From JACMLD01 sp047602295 (GTDB taxonomy: Bacteria; Bacteroidota; Bacteroidia; Chitinophagales; Chitinophagaceae), in NCBI GenBank assembly GCA_047602295.1, contig JASGHP010000001.1, positions 1,612,001 to 1,676,000 of the forward strand: 64,000 bases of DNA, given 5' to 3'. Position numbers and translations under genes: made by a program. This document shows positions 60,940-64,000 of the stretch, one piece after another. The notes beneath the pieces are model-generated. The model had not been told where the DNA came from. It searched no databases and was given only the letters and a program-made list of their open reading frames with translations. Each line of letters opens with the position of its first letter. Position 1 is the first letter of the stretch.

Positions 60940-62700
60940 TTAGTTTTTACCCGGAGACACAAAAGGAAAATACTTTTGCACTTCATCTTTTTTGTTTCTA
61001 AACCCGTCTTCAATTTTAGTGCCGCGCATTTCTATTTCACCATATGGCCAATCCATACACGGGCCAGGTGCATTGAGACACTCATGATTATCGCTGGGAA
61101 TATACAGCCTTACATTGTTGCCAATAATTACAGAACGAAAAGTATTTAAATAGTTTGGATTTGCAGAGGCAGGCAAATAGCGCTTGTCTTTTAATGGAAG
61201 CAGCCAGCAATCGCCCAGGCTGAATGGATACACTGCTTCTTTCTTGTAAGCACTGGTTGTATAATGGAAACATAGAAATATAGTGAGTAAGAAAAAAAAG
61301 ACAGGAGAGATTTTCCATTCTTTTTTATATAAACTTGTAATCTCTAAGAATGGTAATACCATGGCAAGTATTAGATACGGTAGGCCAAATCTATGCTCGG
61401 GAGAATTGTAAAACCATATGCATACGCCAATATAATAAATGCACCACAACAAAAAAGAGTAAACTGAAATCTTCTTCTTAAACAATGGAAAAAGGAGCCA
61501 TGCAAATACGGAGAGAAGAGAAAATACGGCGATTAAAAGTGCAGAAAATAGATCTTTTAAATGGTAGTTGTACCAAACTTTTGCGAGCTCTGCAATATTC
61601 ATTTTTTGCATGGTAAAAAAGTCGACCGTAACAGTTCGGGGGCCATACTTTGAGAAGATGTAATCCAGTTGTATTACATTATGCGGAACAGTCCAGTCTG
61701 TAGCAATTAGATTGGTGCCAGGAACGGGGTAAAGAAAATATCCGCTCAATATAAAATTCCTAAGCAGCCAAGGGGTTAAAATTAAAATCGCTATTAAGCT
61801 GCTTTTTAGAAAAGTAGCCAGTGTTCTTTTTTTTATTATGATAAAATAAACAAATGGTAAAAGAAGCAAAGCAGGAATAGCTGAAAGTTTGGCTGTTACT
61901 GCAAAACAGGAAAGAATAATAACAGGAAAGTAATGCTGGAATTCTCTTTTGTTATCATTGATAAGTTCACTCGTTCTTAGTCCGCAGTAAATGAGCAAAA
62001 CTCCTGGTAATAGATCTGATGATGGTGAGCTGATATTGATTAATGTTAGCCTAAGTGATAATGCAACAGCAACAAACATCACTAATTTACCCAGGAAGCC
62101 TTTTTGCAGAAAAAGCAAGTGTAAAAACCATGTATAAAATATAATAACTAATACGCCATTTAAAGGATATAGAGCCTGGCCTGTTAAGTCTGTTAAACTC
62201 CATGCAGCGCTAATAATAAAACTTGCAGGATTGAAGGCAAGCCTGCCATGTACATTGGCAAGCCCCGGCACTATTTTAAATTGCTCATACCAACGAATAG
62301 CTATGTAATGATAGCCGCCACTATCTACATTAAGCGGAGGGACGATCCAATAAGCAAACAACAGGGATAGGAAAAGGATGATAAAAGCAATTTTCTCTTT
62401 ATTAAAGAAAAATCGAAATAAATAGTTGCCCTTTTGTAAAAAATCTTGCCGTATATTTTTTCTGCTGTAGGTTAAGATTATAATCGGCATGAATGGTATA
62501 AGTGCGAAATAATTAACCGGAACAAAAAAAGATAGTAAGTTAAAATAAAGAAAGCTGGACGCGAGCCCTAACATGAAAGTTTCAAAAAAATTGCAGCGTA
62601 TATCAACACGCAAAACTTTTTTGATTGCAATTTCTGCACCTATGCCAAGGGCATAAGTTGCTAAAAATAAAAGGCATGAAACCAAGGCCAGTATAACCAT
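60940..62700 (-). CDS. Large polytopic membrane protein, GT-C-like (LIC_10190-like)
   Basis: A protein of about 586 residues with roughly twelve to thirteen membrane helices and one periplasmic C-terminal stretch (about 500-586; PLKDKRYLPASANPNYLNTF, WPYGEIEMRGTKIED). The layout, with LNVDSGGYHYIAIRWYEQFK and GLANVHGRLAFNPASFIISA in the first large loop, is that of GT-C-fold membrane proteins of the ArnT/PMT kind and the LIC_10190 family, which use lipid-linked sugars. The donor and acceptor are unknown. The start could be a TTG at 62745, 7 bp after the upstream gene; I prefer the ATG at 62700 because it begins right before the first helix. Confidence 0.75.
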   Translation of the reverse strand: MVILALVSCLLFLATYALGIGAEIAIKKVLRVDIRCNFFETFMLGLASSFLYFNLLSFFVPVNYFALIPFMPIIILTYSRKNIRQDFLQKGNYLFRFFFNKEKIAFIILFLSLLFAYWIVPPLNVDSGGYHYIAIRWYEQFKIVPGLANVHGRLAFNPASFIISAAWSLTDLTGQALYPLNGVLVIIFYTWFLHLLFLQKGFLGKLVMFVAVALSLRLTLINISSPSSDLLPGVLLIYCGLRTSELINDNKREFQHYFPVIILSCFAVTAKLSAIPALLLLPFVYFIIIKKRTLATFLKSSLIAILILTPWLLRNFILSGYFLYPVPGTNLIATDWTVPHNVIQLDYIFSKYGPRTVTVDFFTMQKMNIAELAKVWYNYHLKDLFSALLIAVFSLLSVFAWLLFPLFKKKISVYSFLLWCIYYIGVCIWFYNSPEHRFGLPYLILAMVLPFLEITSLYKKEWKISPVFFFLLTIFLCFHYTTSAYKKEAVYPFSLGDCWLLPLKDKRYLPASANPNYLNTFRSVIIGNNVRLYIPSDNHECLNAPGPCMDWPYGEIEMRGTKIEDGFRNKKDEVQKYFPFVSPGKN

Positions 62701-62751
62701 GATTGATTGGCTATTTAAAATGCCAATATAACGGCTTAATAGCAAACATCA

Positions 62752-64000
62752 TTAATTTCTTACGGGTTTGCCGGTTTTTAGCACGCCTTGTATTCTTTCC
62801 AAAGTTTTTTTCTCACCTGTCAGGCTAAGAAATGCTTCACGTTCCAGGTCTAACAAATACTGTTCGGTTACCAGTGTTGGTTCGCTCAAATCGCCACCGC
62901 ACATTACATACGCCAGTTTTTTTGCTACAAGGCTATCATGTTCTGTTGCATAGTTAGCCACCTTCATACCATTGATGCCAGCATATAAAGCACCCAATGC
63001 AGAGCGGCCCAATACTTTTACATCAGTTCGTTGTACAGGTTGCGTGTAACCGGCATCAAATATTTCAATAACAGCTTTCTTTGCATCGGCAATTCTCCTG
63101 TTCTGGTTCATGCTTATTTCATCATGCCCTTTTCTCAGGATGCCCATATCGAAACCCTCAACAGCAGAAGTAGCTACTTTGGCAGTTGCTATATTTAAGA
63201 AACGGTTTTTTAATGTGATGGTTTCCGGCTCGTCTTCGTGCATTTCATCTGCAGCACGCAATGTAAATTCTTTGGTGCCACCACCGCCGGGTATCAATCC
63301 AACTCCTAATTCAACCAAGCCAATATATGTTTCGGCAGAAGCGCAAACTTTATCGCTATGCAAACTTAATTCGCAAGCGCCACCCAGGGTCAGCGCATGC
63401 GGTGCTACTACTACCGGTACGGCAGAATACCTTGCACGCATCATCGTGTTTTGGAAAAGACGGATGGCCATGTCCAGTTCATCATATTCCTGTTCAATGG
63501 CCAGCATAAAAATCATACCCACATTGGCGCCTGCAGAAAAGTTTGCGCCTTCATTGGCTATTACCAGGCCTTTGTATTTTTCTTCTGCCAATGCAATGGA
63601 TTTTTGAATGCCTTCCAGCACCTCGCCTCCAATGCTGCCCATTTTTGTGTACCACTCTAACCCAAGTACATCGCCTCCCAAATGGTAAGTGCGACAAGCA
63701 CTATTTTTCCAAACGGTTTCATTTTCAAAATTCTTCATCACAATAAACGCATCGCCACCAGGCAAAGGCTTATATGATTTGCTGCTCACGTCGTAGTATA
63801 AACGTTTTCCGTTCTCAACTTTATAGAATGAGCTAAAGCCACTGGCAATCATTTCGTCAACCCATGGGGCTGCTTTATACCCAGCCTTCTTCATGGCTTC
63901 CAGTGTTTTTGCAACGCCCAGTGCATCCCAGCTTTCAAAAGCGCCAATCTCCCAGCCAAAGCCAGCCATCATCGCATCGTCTACGCGGTATATTTCATCG
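62752..64000 (-). CDS. 3-hydroxyacyl-CoA dehydrogenase / enoyl-CoA hydratase fusion, 5' part outside window
   Basis: C-terminal part of a beta-oxidation enzyme of the FadN/FadB kind. The frame is open to the window edge, with YRVDDAMMAGFGWEIGAFES at the edge being the helical C-terminal domain of the dehydrogenase. After a linker comes a crotonase domain (LGLEWYTKMGSIGGEVLEGI, ANEGANFSAGANVGMIFMLA, LTLGGACELSLHSD, GLVELGVGLIPGGGGTKEF), whose oxyanion-hole glycines and the GELGVGLIPGG-like acidic residues can be recognised. In the visible order the dehydrogenase comes first and the hydratase second, as in FadN, the reverse of E. coli FadB. Fatty acid degradation is inferred from the family. 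Confidence 0.92.
   Translation of the reverse strand, partial: DEIYRVDDAMMAGFGWEIGAFESWDALGVAKTLEAMKKAGYKAAPWVDEMIASGFSSFYKVENGKRLYYDVSSKSYKPLPGGDAFIVMKNFENETVWKNSACRTYHLGGDVLGLEWYTKMGSIGGEVLEGIQKSIALAEEKYKGLVIANEGANFSAGANVGMIFMLAIEQEYDELDMAIRLFQNTMMRARYSAVPVVVAPHALTLGGACELSLHSDKVCASAETYIGLVELGVGLIPGGGGTKEFTLRAADEMHEDEPETITLKNRFLNIATAKVATSAVEGFDMGILRKGHDEISMNQNRRIADAKKAVIEIFDAGYTQPVQRTDVKVLGRSALGALYAGINGMKVANYATEHDSLVAKKLAYVMCGGDLSEPTLVTEQYLLDLEREAFLSLTGEKKTLERIQGVLKTGKPVRN

Noticed and set aside
58340..62745. Capsule or O-antigen gene cluster around the GT-C-like membrane protein
   Set aside because: No other glycosyltransferase, nucleotide-sugar or export genes lie beside it; the ABC-2 pair lacks features that would tie it to polysaccharide export.
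1..64000. tRNA, rRNA, tmRNA, RNase P or riboswitch genes
   Set aside because: I looked through all spacers for T-loop (GTTCGA-like) and other conserved cores and found none that could be supported.

Overview
The window reads as chromosome of a member of the Bacteroidota, most likely family Chitinophagaceae. The evidence is a SusC/SusD pair with FecR and an ECF sigma factor, a FtsZ with a long linker and a Bacteroidota-type tail, an isolated atpD-atpC pair with a short epsilon subunit, a T6SS Hcp of the Bacteroidota TssD type, and several promoters that fit the TTTG / TAnnTTTG pattern. The placement is inferred from gene families only; there is no rRNA or tRNA gene in the window.

Layout. 0-6.3 kb: a metal-efflux operon (TolC-like outer membrane factor, adaptor, CzcA/CusA pump cut by the window edge) preceded by a histidine kinase and a response regulator that is frameshifted as given. 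TTAA-core repeats at 10-11 bp spacing lie before both transcription units. 6.6-10.1 kb: one 1158-residue protein joining a GH18-like hydrolase, a NodB deacetylase and a processive GT2 synthase. 10.2-12.1 kb: dnaX. 12.4-19.4 kb: SusD, SusC, FecR and a divergent ECF sigma factor. 19.6-29.6 kb: housekeeping and envelope genes (GNAT-like protein, YtxH/holin-like trio, atpD, atpC, DUF4136 lipoprotein, beta-barrel protein, YqgE, an orphan kinase, queA). 30.3-47.6 kb: a complete division and cell wall (dcw) cluster, mraZ-rsmH-ftsL-ftsI-murE-mraY-murD-ftsW-murG-murC-ftsQ-ftsA-ftsZ, ended by a strong terminator. In it ftsQ is frameshifted as given, and murC carries a palindromic repeat translated in frame.

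48.2-56.4 kb is accessory DNA: a 21-bp tandem array, two MITE-like inverted-repeat elements, and a T6SS cargo cassette of hcp, vgrG, an EagR-type (DUF1795) chaperone, a prePAAR/PAAR transmembrane effector with a C-terminal toxin-like domain, and a candidate immunity gene. About 107-bp direct repeats bracket this cassette. AT-rich small genes follow, one of them frameshifted. No T6SS sheath, baseplate or membrane genes are present, so the cassette would need apparatus encoded elsewhere.

56.5-64 kb: a lone degenerate HATPase domain, a TIGR01777 epimerase, a secreted protein, an ABC-2 transporter pair, a large polytopic membrane protein, and the 3' part of a fused hydroxyacyl-CoA dehydrogenase/enoyl-CoA hydratase.

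Three genes (response regulator, ftsQ and a small gene at 54.9 kb) are each restored by removing one base from a short A/T run. At least ftsQ should be essential, so local indel errors in the assembly are the first explanation to test. Intergenic spacers are rich in palindromes and short near-repeated words.
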